From: Shinisaurus crocodilurus
Lineage: Eukaryota; Chordata; Lepidosauria; Squamata; Shinisauridae
DNA: 64,000 bases
Direction: 5' to 3'
Assembly: GCA_021292165.1 (NCBI GenBank)
Contig: CM037876.1
Coordinates: 316,786,776 to 316,850,775 of the forward strand
Shown piece after piece: positions 32,521 to 43,122 of this stretch. Positions within the stretch are counted from its first letter, which is position 1. Each line of letters starts with the position of its first letter. The translations under genes and the position numbers were made by a program. The notes under the pieces are model-generated. The model was not told the DNA's origin. It was given only the letters and a program-made list of their open reading frames with translations, and did not search any database.

Positions 32521-33121
32521 CAGGGATGGGGACTCGGACTCGAGGACTCGACTCGTGAGTCGGACTGAGTCCCCTCTCTGACTCGAGTCGGACTCGAGTC
32601 CCAATATTTTTAATGGGACTCGAGACTCGACTCGGGACTCGAGACCAAGGACGCGTCAACATCCCTGCTTGATGCCACCTGCAGGGGCTGTCTGGACCTA
32701 GTTGCAGTAACAATCCAAGTTTATTTTTAAAAATCATTTTCCTAATGCAACCTTTCAGACATTTTGGGTTTGGCTGCCTCTGCCTGCCTGTTTGGGGTTC
32801 CCTGCCTCCTCTGCCCGCCTGGTTATTTTGGGTTTGTCTGCCTGGTCTGTTCTTGCCAAAATCAGTGGCAGAGTTTTGAAATAAAAAGGCACACTTGTGC
32901 ATAGAATTTATTTAAGCCACACATCTGAAATAGCCTTATTTTGTTGGGAAACCCCCCCCCCCATTGATTTTAATAGGGACTCGTGGAGTCAGCTTTGGGA
33001 GTGACTCGTGACTCGTGAGTCACCATTTTGGACCAAGGACTTGGACTCGGACTCGAGACTCGGGTCCAAAGACTCGTGACTCGACTTGTGACTCGAAACC
33101 AAGGACTCTTCAACATCCCTG
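32521..33121 (-). mobile_element. GAGTC-rich hAT-like element, copy C
   Basis: Antisense copy. The plus strand starts CAGGGATGGGGACTCGG and ends AACATCCCTG. A perfect 8-bp target duplication CTAAGCTG lies at 32513-32520 and 33122-33129. GACTC blocks occupy both ends (about 32528-32665 and 32980-33110). The middle has one copy of the 'cctcctctgcccgcctggtt'-type segment and an AT-rich stretch. A TGAGTCA word is at 33016-33022. No coding capacity. Confidence 0.9.
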
Positions 33122-33132
33122 CTAAGCTGTTC

Positions 33133-33640
33133 GTGTTGAATGGAAAATTGTAATCCGTGCGCTAGCCTTGGCTTTCCACACACAGCAAGCAGAGTATCAG
33201 CTCTCTCACGCAGCAGTGTTCAGCTCCCCCAGTTGCAGGTTAATCCAGGACTCAGGAATCACTCTGTAGACATGAGGAGGTCTATTCTACCTGTTTATTT
33301 ACTTATTCAAAGCAAGCATTACAGAGTATACATTCCATAGATACAGTCCATGTGCAGAGTACAAAAGCATAGCAAGCAAAAGTCCAGTGGAGAGAAGAAC
33401 TTCACCCCACCATCAAAGAGAGAGATTATGATGATGCAAAGAGCAGCAGCCCTTCTGCTAATAATGGTTTCTGTCTGAACAGCACAGCATGTCACAAGAA
33501 CAAGTCACATGACTCTGGTTCACATAGCTCATTTCCCACGCATTAGCAGAGACGGCCAGGCAGGAATGGCTAATGTCAACAAACTGTGCGGCCCAGACGA
33601 AAACATCCTGTCCAGGAAAGCTAGTACCACTTGTACCATA
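33133..33640 (-). mobile_element. LTR, divergent third copy (antisense)
   Basis: It shares with the LTRs at 5096 and 57145 the segments 'ctgtttatttacttattcaa', 'atacagtccatgtgcagagt' and 'acatgactctggttcacata', in antisense order. Its ends are not resolved and no 5-bp duplication was found. It is shorter than the other two and may be a subfamily or a truncated copy. It starts close to the right target copy of element C. Confidence 0.6.
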
Positions 33641-33779
33641 AACAAAAAACTCACAGCATGTTGTTGATATCCCAACATAAGCACCAGCCAAAGCCAGGGC
33701 TGATAAACTGACAGCCCCCCAGCCAGGGTAGCAAGAGCCTGGCTAGGGCAGACACAGTGCATGCACACTTCCTGATCCT

Positions 33780-34115
33780 TTCTCAGATCCCCCACCCTGC
33801 AGAGTTGCTGATACCAATGGTGGTTTTGGTAGATTCAGAAGCCTTCTTCAGCTTCATGGGCCTGGACTTTGCTGAGGCCCTGAAGATCCTCACATATACC
33901 AAAGCTGTTTCCACCCCAGTGAAGGGGATGGGCAGCTAGCTTGACTTGGTCATCTGGACCTGTAGCCAAAGTAACCTGTACTCTAGTTGCGTTGGGTCCT
34001 CGGGAGAAACTGCAGACCAACTACCCGTTTCCCAGTTCTCCCCATTTCCCAGTCGTCTTGGGGATCACCTGGCCAACTGCCCATGATCCAGCCATTTTAT
34101 GGGCTTGCTCCTCAA
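33780..34115 (+). pseudogene. Ty3/gypsy-like retrotransposon protease relic
   Basis: The first frame (from about 33757) has LIPMVVLVDSEAFFSFMGLDFA: the position of the aspartic-protease DSGA motif is filled by DSEA. A stop follows at about 33937. After a frame change the second part (33941-34162) has FPVVLGITWPTAHDPAILW, matching the 'vvLG.pWL..h.P.i.W' pattern that ends gypsy-class (Sushi-type) protease domains. With the stop, the frame change and the altered active-site motif it is not functional. No gag, reverse transcriptase or LTR was securely linked to it. Confidence 0.6.
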
Positions 34116-34169
34116 TCCTGCCTCCTGCTTCAGTTCTGATGTGCTCTTACGGTTCTGACTAAGGTGTAC

Positions 34170-34485
34170 GTGTGTGTGCTATTTTGGAATGGACATCCCT
34201 CTTTTTGAAGGGCTGCCCAGTCCAGGTAAAGATCCCTAAGATGGAAGAGCTGGGCCTTGCAGGTGCCCATCAGCAGTGACCACCTGACAGCAGGCTGAGC
34301 TGCAGACCCAGAGGTCACCTGGCCAGTCTTCCCCACTGTGACCAGATGCATTGCATTCCTATTTTAAATTATTGCAACTACTTCTAAACTTGCATCTATA
34401 GATATGAATTAGCATATGCAAATGTGTGTCCTCTTTTCTGGTGGTGCATTTCCTCTCTTCAGGGCAATGCATTCGTCCGTGGCCA
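34170..34485 (+). mobile_element. hAT-like element, GGTGGCCA family, copy 2
   Basis: It shares 'tttttgaagggctgcccagt', 'gacagcaggctgagctgcag', 'tgaattagcatatgcaaatg' and GTGGTGCATTTCC with the copies at 24653 and 45135. The left terminal repeat is eroded; the right end is near CCGTGGCCACC. Confidence 0.6.
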
Positions 34486-34651
34486 CCTTTGTCCTCACTT
34501 CTTACTTGTTCCTTGAACCCGTCTCCTGATTTGTTTCTGACTGGCTCTTCAGTCCGAACTGCTTGCTTGTCCTGCAGTTCCTGGTTCCCATCTCCTGACT
34601 CATCAGTCTCCTGATGGTCCAACCATGGTCCAGCCTGGACAAACAGCTAGT

Positions 34652-34695
<44 letters not shown>
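34652..34695. repeat. (CA)n microsatellite
   Basis: About 42 bases of alternating CA. Confidence 0.9.
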
Positions 34696-34698
<3 letters not shown>

Positions 34699-35539
34699 TC
34701 ATGATTTGTGTGAGTTGCTTTAGCACTGTTGAAGTCTTCAAGGAATTTGATGGATGTCCTGACTCTGCATTTGATGTAGCAAGCAGAGGGCTGGTGCCGG
34801 GACATGGAAAGGGGGAAACTCTGAGCTTTCCTAACTGATGCCAGCCAAACTGTCTCAGTCATTTTGCAACACATTCAATCTTCATTAGAAAACCTGATGG
34901 AAAACGTTTCGGCTTCTTTTATGGGCCAACGGCCTAACCAGATGGAGTCTGACTTCCCCGTTGCACATAGACTTTATTTCAGGAAGGCAAAGAAGATAAT
35001 CAACTCATGGATTCCTTGAACACAGGGCTGCATGACTTGTGACCCGCCAAGCCAAATGGCACCCACCTGCCATGGATTGTGACCTGCCAGGTGCTGGAAA
35101 CACTCCGCCCCATTTATCCAGTCCCAGGCAAGAACAAAAATGGAAGCCTTACTGAATTCTTGGTGGGCCACCATAGATGGCCTGCTGGTTGCATTTGGCT
35201 TGGTGGGCCAGGTGTTGTGCAGATCTGATGTACCCATGTACTTATATATCATATACTTATATGAATGGGGCTAAACAGATTTTCAGACTCTCTCGGGCAG
35301 AGATGTTTTTGTGGAGAAAGCCTGAACACACACACACACAGTGACACGAACCCTGACCCAGTTTTCACTTTGGTAACCACACGTAGCTTTCCCCTGGCAA
35401 CCCCTGTCTGCATAATCCCCACAGGGGGGGGGGGAGGAGATGCAGGACTGGCCAGACAGGTAGCACGCATATCCTCAATGGGGCACGTGGGCCCGAATCC
35501 ACAAGAAGAAGCATGGACCATCAGGAAGGGCAGGGCAGT
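34696..35539. other. Unassigned stretch
   Basis: A short (CA)n lies near 35329 and a G-run near 35426. Frames of about 90 codons have no domains. No exon was recognised. Confidence 0.3.
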
Positions 35540-36030
35540 CTCAAAGAGCTGCTAAGTATTCTCAGAGGGCATGATAAGCCCAAAGGCGCCACCTGCTCCC
35601 GGGCAGGAATAAGCCCACCTGATCACCCAGGGGCGGGGAGGGGGCGTGCAGGGTAGAAAGCCCCTCTGCCTTCTCCACGGGGGTTGTGGGGAACACGGGC
35701 GGGTGAACACCTTCCAAAACCAGCACCGGCTGGGTCAAGCAGTTCTCTTCCCCGAGCACGGCGGCTCGGATCCAGGCTAGAAGCGGGGAGTCGTAGAGTC
35801 TCTGGTCTAAGGTAACTCATTGCTGCAGTACACTAGCCTGGGAACCAATTCATTCAGTCATTTGAGGTCACGACCTAGTTTGTGTACGTTGTAGTATTCC
35901 TAGAAGTCTATTAGTTCCGCTCCATTAACCTATAGTAAATAAAGTGTCTATTCTTTGTTGTGAATGGACTTGTGTGCTTTTTAAGACGCAGTTGAGTTTT
36001 ACTCACGTAATATCCCCTTGACGGGCTGTA
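35540..36030 (+). repeat. Candidate LTR or dispersed repeat
   Basis: The left part ('cagtctcaaagagctgctaa', 'gcgccacctgctcccgggca') recurs at 44325-44410. The right part has an AATAAA signal at 35938 followed by 'tgtctattctttgttgtgaa' and a T-rich stretch, which resembles LTR polyadenylation regions. Ends are undefined. Confidence 0.3.
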
Positions 36031-36368
36031 TCTCAGTGCCGGTTAACCCGTTAAAGTGCCGAACTCACGCAGAAGACCCGGGTTGCTGGTCTTCCACAGT
36101 TTTCAAGCTGAGTTGAGATCCTTGCATTAGGTTCACCAAGGAATAAATCCAGGACCTGCTGCATGCCAAGTATGTCAATGACCTCTGAAGTACAGCCTAT
36201 GATCTGGGCCTGATCCCAGCACAGGACATACTTTGGCAAATGGCAGGGCGCCGGGAAGCCCCACCCTAGGGTGGCCAGTTACACTTCACGAAAAAGGAGA
36301 ACATGCATTACTAAAGAGGAGAGGACAAAAGCGGGCCCGGGGTGGCACAAAAAATGCATAAGGTAATT

Positions 36369-36477
36369 CAGTGTTCTCCAGCCTTGGGGTCCCCAGATGT
36401 TTTTGGCCTACAAAATCCAAGCATGCCCCAGCCAGCGTAGCCAAAATCATCTGGGGACTCAAGGTTGGAGAACACTG
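36369..36477. mobile_element. Palindromic hAT MITE, CAGTGTTCTCC family, copy 1
   Basis: It starts CAGTGTTCTCCAGCC and ends GGTTGGAGAACACTG. The flanks AGGTAATT (36361-36368) and CGGTAATT (36478-36485) match at 7 of 8 bases. The inner right arm is partly lost compared with the copies at 37508 and 44076. Confidence 0.85.
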
Positions 36478-36669
36478 CGGTAATTTATAATTTATATTTA
36501 TAGATGCACATTTAGGAATAATTACTATAATTTAAGTAGGAGTACGGTACAGCTCATCACGATGCGGAAGACTGTGACCAAGCGGGGGGCTGCGTGCCTG
36601 GCTCGGTGCTGCTGATGGGCAGCTTCAAGGCTACATCTTCCTTCTGGTTCCTTTCTTTTCTTTTAATCT

Positions 36670-37290
36670 TTAAACCAGGCTTAGACTGGACAGCCCTTCC
36701 AATAGAACAGAGGGTGTTCTTAAAATGAAGGACAATCCTCTCTGGTAGCCCTTCAGACAGAAAGGCTGCAAGAGAGGACACGTGGCCACGCTCCCCCTGC
36801 TGCTGGCGTCGATCAGCTGCGCGGCCGAGAGGGCTGCAGGGCCGGCTGCACCCAGCCATAGGCCTGAGTGGGGCTTCCGGGCCCGTTTGCAGGGTGCCAG
36901 CACAGCCCTCTTCATGACCTCCCCGCTCCCTCCGGACACGTGTGCTTCAGGGGGGAGAGCCAGCACCTTCAAGAGAGCGTTGCTGGCAGGCTCATTACTG
37001 CTGCCGCTGCTGCTACCCCTGAGCTGCTGGGGGAAGCGGGGTTTGGGTGGCAAAGGGCGGCAGCGGCGCTCCACGAAGCTCCGGGCCCACATGCCCGGGT
37101 GGGTTCACCAGCAGCACCGTGATCTCTTCACTGCGCTGGTCCTGCCCTTGCTGCATGCGGGCTGGGGGAGGGGCCAGGCCAGCGCAACTAAAGAGGCAGT
37201 CCTGGGGAACGCAGCTGCCTGGGGCACACTGATCCACAGCTCTGCTTGGTGCCATCGCCGTGCTTTTCCATCTAGCACATGAGAGCATCG
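36670..37290. other. GC-rich block with overlapping open frames
   Basis: Open frames of 140 codons (minus, 36670-37092), 166 codons (plus, 36782-37282) and 91 codons (minus, 37013-37288) overlap. None contains a domain I recognise. CpG density is higher than in the flanks. It could be a decayed processed pseudogene, a CpG island or chance open frames in GC-rich DNA; I cannot decide. Confidence 0.3.
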
Positions 37291-37318
37291 CCGTACTTTT
37301 CCATCTAGCACATGAGAG
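37253..37318. repeat. 33-bp tandem duplication
   Basis: Two adjacent 33-bp units beginning CATCGCCGT and ending CACATGAGAG, differing at one base. Confidence 0.9.
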
Positions 37319-37327
37319 CTGTTAGAC

Positions 37328-37373
37328 CAGTGTTCTCCAACCTTGGGTCCCCAGATGTTTTTGGCCTACAACT
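37328..37373. mobile_element. Truncated palindromic MITE half
   Basis: This is the left arm CAGTGTTCTCCAACC... of the MITE, ending at CTACAACT. It is preceded by the same 34-base flank as the full copy 180 bp downstream, so it comes from a local duplication (37294-37373 and 37474-37553), not from a separate insertion. Confidence 0.75.
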
Positions 37374-37507
37374 GCCTCCCATCTGCTACGTGGCGGAGGG
37401 CAGGCCCGAGGCTCTGGGTGGCGCTGGCGGAGGGGGTCACGATGCCAGAAGCAGGGGGTCAAGGAGGTCAGCTTACTTTTCCATCTAGCACGTGAGAGCT
37501 GTTAGAC

Positions 37508-37642
37508 CAGTGTTCTCCAACCTTGGGTCCCCAGATGTTTTTGGCCTACAACTCCCAGCATGCCCCAGCCAGCGTAGCTGGCTGGGGCATGCTGGGAGTT
37601 GTAGGCCAAAAACATCTGGGGACCCAAGGTTGGAGAACACTG
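37508..37642. mobile_element. Palindromic hAT MITE, CAGTGTTCTCC family, copy 2
   Basis: A near-perfect palindrome starting CAGTGTTCTCCAACC and ending GGTTGGAGAACACTG. The target duplication TGTTAGAC is exact at 37500-37507 and 37643-37650. Each arm carries CCTACAACTCCCAGCATGCC. The loop is around GCGTAGCTGGC. Confidence 0.9.
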
Positions 37643-37650
37643 TGTTAGAC

Positions 37651-38114
37651 AGACACGCGGCTTCTATGCTTCCGGCATCTCCCCAAGCAATTTGTCTTAG
37701 CCCGAGCCCCCCGGCACACTCCGAACCCTTTGATCCTTGCAAACAGGTGCAGCCTTGCCCCATCCCCTTTGCCGTGCACACGCTTTCATCCGAGCAGCAG
37801 GCCACGCTGCCTGCCTGGCACAGGCTGATCGTCTGCGCCACCCTCTGGGCAGGAGCCAACTGCAAACAAGTTTGTCAAGCTCAATTCGGATGTTTTAGCA
37901 TCCATGTCTTATTAACAGATGAAATATGCAGCCGGAGTTCATGGAACACTGATCTGGGGGTTTATTTTTTTAGCTTGCCAAAAGGCTGAATACACAGACC
38001 TGATTTGTAGGAAGGTTTGTGCTGGACACATCCTGCGGTCACTTCTTGATTACTGTGCTGCCTTCAGCAAGCCTCAAATATTGTGTCATGAATAAGTGAT
38101 TCATATTACCTGGT
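37651..38114. other. Unassigned stretch
   Basis: Mixed-composition DNA without recognised repeats or motifs. Confidence 0.3.
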
Positions 38115-38200
38115 CAAGCACAGGAAGCTGCCTTGTATCAGGTCCAAGAATCCAAATATTGCCTCCTATGCCTGGGATCTCACATCACCTGCAGCAGCTA
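38115..38200 (-). mobile_element. SINE tail fragment (antisense)
   Basis: 'cacaggaagctgccttgtat' followed by 'caggtccaag' is the antisense tail of the tRNA SINE. The remainder is too diverged to delimit. Confidence 0.4.
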
Positions 38201-38489
38201 CCTGATAAGTGTGTATATAATCAAATTCTCCAGCTTGTCATGCTTGGATGTATTATGAACTGAGTCCTGTTTCTCCTAGATGTTCTCTGTCTCAGAAATT
38301 TGAATAAGATTCTGTGTTCATCAAACACGGCATGCTTCTTCTTAGGAGCATGTACAGATTTCTTATTCAAAATTAAACTTTCCTTCCTTATTCCATGGTT
38401 AATGCCCAAATTTTAAGGAGCAGGGGAAAAATGGACCCCCAAAACTGGGGGTGACTTGTGTATGTGTGTTTTAAGGGTTCAGGCTGGTG

Positions 38490-38945
38490 AGCATACCTTC
38501 GTGTCGGAATGTATGAGAACTTCAGTTCAGTTCATTTTCGACCAGGAGTTACGCAGTTCTCGCCTTTCAGACCAAACACAGACTCAGCTGCAATCTGCAG
38601 TTGAAATCTATACATTTCCAAGTTTGCAATGTGATTCATGGACCCAAAAAATGTGTTCAACAGCTTGTGTAAATTTGAAAAATGTGCATGAAAAAAAATG
38701 CATACTTTTGAAAAATGTGAACAAATATTCAGTGGAAGAAGAATGCGTACATTTCGATGATGCCCACAACTGATGAGTACATTTGGAAAAATACACACGA
38801 AAACCCAGATGGATTTTCATGTGAAAAGGGAAAAAAACAAAGCTCGCAATCTGATATGGACTCGAGTTGGAACGAGCTTCAAGATGGAATTCAGAGAACT
38901 TCGGTGAGTTCAAGTTTTGCTTATCCACACATCCCTGTCGTGAAG
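38490..38945. repeat. AT-rich dispersed repeat copy
   Basis: 'gaaaaatgtgcatgaaaaaa', 'gcatacttttgaaaaatgtg' and 'gcttcaagatggaattcaga' match the family. It ends near ACACATCCCTG, compatible with a CAGGGATG-type terminal repeat. The reverse of this arrangement is at 59285-59650. Confidence 0.55.
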
Positions 38946-38950
38946 AGAAG

Positions 38951-39068
38951 AGTGGTGTCAGAGATGCTTTGACCTGGATTCCTGCATTGAGCAGGGGGTT
39001 GGACTCGATGGCCTTGTAGGCCCCTTCCAACTCTACTTTTCTATGATTCTATGATTCTATGATTCTTT
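38951..39068 (+). mobile_element. CR1 LINE 3' end
   Basis: 'ctggattcctgcattgagca', 'gggggttggactcgatggcc' and 'ttgtaggccccttccaactc' followed by (ATTCTATG)n form the CR1 3' end. It is the sense counterpart of 39667-40285. Confidence 0.85.
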
Positions 39069-39666
39069 TACTGTTTTAAGAATGACAAACAAATCAAACT
39101 TTGAATTAGAGAACCGTTTTTCCCCCCTGACTGCCCAATTTGCAGCACTATTCCGGGGGGGGGGGGTTGGCAGCCACCACAAAAAAATGGTTGCTCCCAC
39201 TGACTCCAGGGCATTCTGGGGGAAAAATGGCAGCCACCAGCCAGCAATTGCTGAGAGGAAAAAAAGAAGTGTTTTTTTTGAAAAAAAGAGGAAACCCATC
39301 ATCCCCTACCAGCAGTGGTAAGCCTGCCCCCATGAACCCTTTAAAAATATGACCTGGGGGAAAAACAACAATGACAACAACCTCGCCCCACACCCCACTC
39401 ACCATTTTCAAATGGGCTGGTATACATTTCTATACTACCCAGTAGCCAAAGCTCTCCCAGTGGTTTACAAAGACCGAAAGCCTAAACAACAATATAATGA
39501 TATAATGTAAAATCATGCATACAAAAATATAAAACAATTTTAAAAATCATCAATAAAAATCTCAGGACCCATTACAAAACCTTGCCATATGCTGACCAAT
39601 GCCGGGGGAGCAGAGGAAGGTGTTAACCTGGCATTGAAAAGATGACAGTGGCCGGGTTCGCACAAC
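39069..39666. other. Unassigned stretch
   Basis: A G-run lies near 39156-39168. A short direct repeat (AAATGGYWGC...CCACTGACTCC / AAATGGCAGCCACC) occurs at 39185 and 39226. No element was identified. Confidence 0.3.
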
Positions 39667-40285
39667 ATAGAATCATAGAATCATAGAAAAGTAGAGTTGG
39701 AAGGGGCCTACAAGGCCATCGAGTCCAACCCCCTGCTCAATGCAGGAATCCAGGTCAAAGCATCTCTGACAGATGTCTGTCCAGCCGCACCTTGAATGCC
39801 TCCAGAGTGGGAGAGCCCACCACCTCCCTAGGTAGTTGATTCCATTGTCTTATTGCTCTGACAGTCAGGAAATTTTTCCTGATGTTTAGGTGGAATCTAG
39901 GTTCCTGTAACTTGAGCCCATTATTCCGTGTCCTGCAAACTGGGATGAACGAGAAGAGATCTTTGCCCTCCTCTGTGTGACATCCCTTCAAATACTGGAA
40001 GAGTGCGATCATATCTCCCCTCAGTCTCCTCTTCTGAAGGCTAAACATGCCCAGTTCTTTCAGTCTCTCCTCATAGGGCCTTGTTTCCAGTCCCTTTATC
40101 ATCCTTGTTGCCCTCCTCTGAACCCTCTCCAGTTTCTCTATGTCCTTGTTAAAATGAGGTGCCCAGAACTGGACACAGTACTCAAGATGAGGCCTAACCA
40201 GTGCCGAGTAAAGGGGAATTATCACTTCCCGCGATTTGGAAGCTATACTTCTATTAATACAGCCCAAAATTGCATTTGCCACAGT
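39667..40285 (-). mobile_element. CR1 LINE, C-terminal RT region and 3' end (antisense)
   Basis: A 176-codon minus-strand frame (39755-40282) is intact and typical of CR1 ORF2: [91 protein letters not shown] and [17 protein letters not shown]. It ends at the stop next to the conserved CR1 3' tail 'gttggaaggggcctacaagg' (antisense), with (GATTCTAT)n at the left. It is 5'-truncated but has no stop or frameshift over this stretch, so it is one of the younger LINE copies here. Confidence 0.9.
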
Positions 40286-40779
40286 GGCTTAGCGTGTTGT
40301 GCAAACCCAGTCACTGTTGGTGCCAGGCAGACCTCACTGAGGAGAGTGTTCCATAATCCAGGGGGCCACGGCCGAGAAGGCCCTCTCCTTTGTTGCCAGC
40401 AACACGAGAAACTTTGTGAAGTTTTAAAATGGGAAAATAATTCACGGGAAATTTACAAAATGGGAGGAATATCTGACTCATGCTGAGGCACCAATGGGCA
40501 CATTCCAACACTATAGTGCAAAGAGCAAACTCTTTTCACATAAATGAGCTTTTCCTGAAGGTTTGTTGAGAAAGCGTGTAAACACTATGCTGATTCTAAA
40601 TTAAGCTGAGGGGAGCTCATACAACACTGGTCATAAACCAGCACACGAGGCTCAAGCCCTCGTACACAAACAAGCTGCATTACCCACCCCGACAATGGCT
40701 CTGGGTAGGGAAATATGGGGATTTCATTGGTGTTGAGAGCACCAATGTGAGAGCATGCCCTGTTCACAATGCTGAATGC
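40286..40779. other. Unassigned stretch
   Basis: No repeat or gene recognised. Confidence 0.3.
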
Positions 40780-41100
40780 CAGGAGAATGCCAAGAGAATG
40801 TGTTCTCTGAAAATGATCACAAATCCTCAAATATCTGCTCGAGTTAGAAAAATCTGCAATTGCACAACTTTAAAAATGCCCCATTTCACACTGTGTAGTC
40901 TACAGGGGAAATTTGGAAATGTGTGCAAATTTGAAATACTTTTGTGCAACTTTCACATTTCGATCATGTTTTTTTTTCACGCCATTTGCCCGTTCACACA
41001 AAACGAACAGAGATCGCAACCGTGAACGCAAATAGAGGAGTGCTGAGCAGCAGGCCGATGGTCGGAGAATCTGGGTGAACATGGACATCCCTTGTTCACA
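40780..41100. repeat. AT-rich dispersed repeat copy
   Basis: 'gcaactttcacatttcgatc', 'cgttcacacaaaacgaacag' and 'gccgatggtcggagaatctg' match 11700-11845 in order. Confidence 0.55.
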
Positions 41101-41452
41101 CACATCCCTCAGTCTGTGAGTCAGTTTGCTGGAGGCTTGTCTCACATTGCCCACGGCATGTCCCACACATGCCTTCATCTGTAATGTTTGCCAACGTTTG
41201 TGCCTTTAGCAAGTAATATAAATAAGGAAGAAAGCTGAGAAACATCTCTCACAGGGGGGTAGGGGATGGAACTGGTGACTGGGGTTGATATTATCCTCTT
41301 ATCCTCTTGCGGCAGGCATTCCCAAAACGAAGAACTTAAGCTCAAAAGGAGGACATAGGGACTATAGGGATGTGTGAGGAATCCAATACGGGGATGAAAA
41401 TCAGCCCTGTGCTGTTGCCAACTCACGTCGATGATGCAAGTTGAGCCAGCTT

Positions 41453-41829
41453 GCAGACTTCCGTCTCTAAGACTGGCCACAGTTTGACACTAAGGACATT
41501 TGAGCAAATGGCACTATTAGTATGAATTTGTGTAACTTTACGCAATTTGCCTGACTTTATGCAAATTGTGTAAATCATGGTATTGCGCATGTTTTGCGCT
41601 AATCAGCACCAAAAAGGCACGTGGATGTAGGGCCATTTGCGCAACTCAAGCCAATTTTATGCAGACGTGCTTTTCAGGTGCTGATTTGTGCAAAACATGC
41701 AAAATACTGTGATTGATGCAAATTGCATAAAGTTATGCAAATTGCGCAATTAGCACCATTTGCTCAATTTTCCTTAGCATTTTTTAAAAAATGCGCAAAC
41801 TGCAGCCCGTCTTAGAGACGGAAGTCTGC
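41453..41829. repeat. 377-bp imperfect palindrome
   Basis: The outer arms GCAGACTTCCGTCTCTAAGA and TCTTAGAGACGGAAGTCTGC are exact complements. Pairing resumes inward with GAGCAAATGG and CCATTTGCTC, then long A/T-rich arms rich in GCAAAT and GTTTTGC words. The central loop is about 40-50 bases near 41640. No open frame. It is probably a fold-back transposon; family unknown. Confidence 0.85.
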
Positions 41830-42393
41830 AGAACCCCTGCCCCGACTCGGCCCGCTTCCGATCAGCAGATCGGAAGTGGGCAGGAAGTCTGTCGAGCTCA
41901 AACCAGCCCGACTTCCCAGTGTCAGCACAACCCTAGCAGGACATGAATGTGCCAGCACCCTCCCACTCATGTTCCCCAGGAACTAGTGTACGTAGGCATA
42001 CTGCCTCTGATAGTAGTGGTAGTATATAGCCATCATGACTGGGAGCCACTGATAGCCTCCTCTTCCATGAATTTGTCTAAGACTCACCTGCAACATGTGA
42101 ATAATGTCACAGCTTGATGCAGGACAAGAGAACGGAGATGGACACAGGCTGTCATCATGATCTGACTTTTGAGCTGATCTAATCCACATCGTTGATCATG
42201 TGAGAAGTTCAATGAATTTTACATATAAACAAAACTTTGTTTCAGTGCTAAGGATAAAGGAATATCTCCACAGACATACCTTCCAAGTCCTGAGACATCC
42301 CTTGTGCGTGCTTTAACCGTCGCTGGAAGATTTCTCCTCCTCATCAGAATAAACCTTGGCCTGCTTTTGTCAAGTTCCATCTTGAACATTGAA

Positions 42394-42398
<5 letters not shown>

Positions 42399-42432
<34 letters not shown>
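42399..42432. repeat. (CT)n microsatellite
   Basis: About 34 bases of CT repeat. Confidence 0.9.
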
Positions 42433-42435
<3 letters not shown>

Positions 42436-42734
42436 AAAAAGGAAATACACATTTCACATCGCCCCAAGCTTTCGGGGGGGAAACGAGAGTTCAGTTTAAG
42501 TTTCTGACAGCGGTGACAAAGAAGGTGCCATGGGCAGCTGATGTGATTCCATCACGTTTGCACAGGGGGTTGTGTTCTCAATCATCCATCCTGCATGAAA
42601 GTAGAAAGTGAGAAATCTCTGCCTTTCTTGACTGTAGCAGCTTCTTTTACTCACACATTTAATGTACTTCAAATGTCTGGAGAGGGGCTGAATCCTATCT
42701 CTCATGCATGTGCATGTAAATGCACACACATGAA

Positions 42735-42935
42735 AGGAGGCGCCATCGCTCAGTGGCAGAGCCCCTGTTTTGCGCGCAAAAGGCCCCATGCTCAACCCCT
42801 GGCCTCTCCAGGTAGGGCTGGGAAAGAATCCTGCCTGAAACCCTGGAGAGCTGATGCCAGTCAGTATCTACAATCCTGGGCTAGCTGGACCCCGGGTCTG
42901 ACTCAGGATAAGGCAGCTTCCTATGTTCCTATGAA
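42735..42935 (+). mobile_element. tRNA-derived SINE, full length
   Basis: A-box region ATCGCTCAGTGGCAGAGCCC, B-box region CATGCTCAACCCCTGG, body 'ctgcctgaaaccctggagag', 'ctgatgccagtcagtatcta', and tail 'aaggcagcttcctatgttcc'. Same family as 29450-29640. Confidence 0.8.
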
Positions 42936-43039
42936 TATTAAGGTCCCATGTAGTTGCATGCATTACCTGCCATTTCATGTTATGAAAGCTTCTGTGAGCC
43001 ACTTTCAGCTGTTGATATTATATACTGAGAACGTTTTCT

Positions 43040-43110
43040 AGGGCAGTTGGGTGCCCCCCAGATGTGTTGGACTACAACTTACGGCATGCTCGTGGAAGGC
43101 GCCAGGCTGG
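43040..43110 (+). mobile_element. hAT-type MITE fragment
   Basis: 'gggtgccccccagatgtgtt' followed by GGACTACAACTTACGGCATG is the same type as 7690-7774. Confidence 0.4.
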
Positions 43111-43122
43111 GGGAGGCTGTTC

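Noticed and set aside
36051..36239. Possible gag fragment on the minus strand
   Set aside because: The 62-codon frame has no recognisable gag motif and is not collinear with the protease relic at 33.8 kb.
37485..37989. Overlapping 126- and 165-codon open frames
   Set aside because: Both cross the palindromic MITE; the shared 'VFGLQLPACPS' and 'SWLGHAGSCRPK' text is simply the MITE read in two orientations, and recurs at 44 kb.
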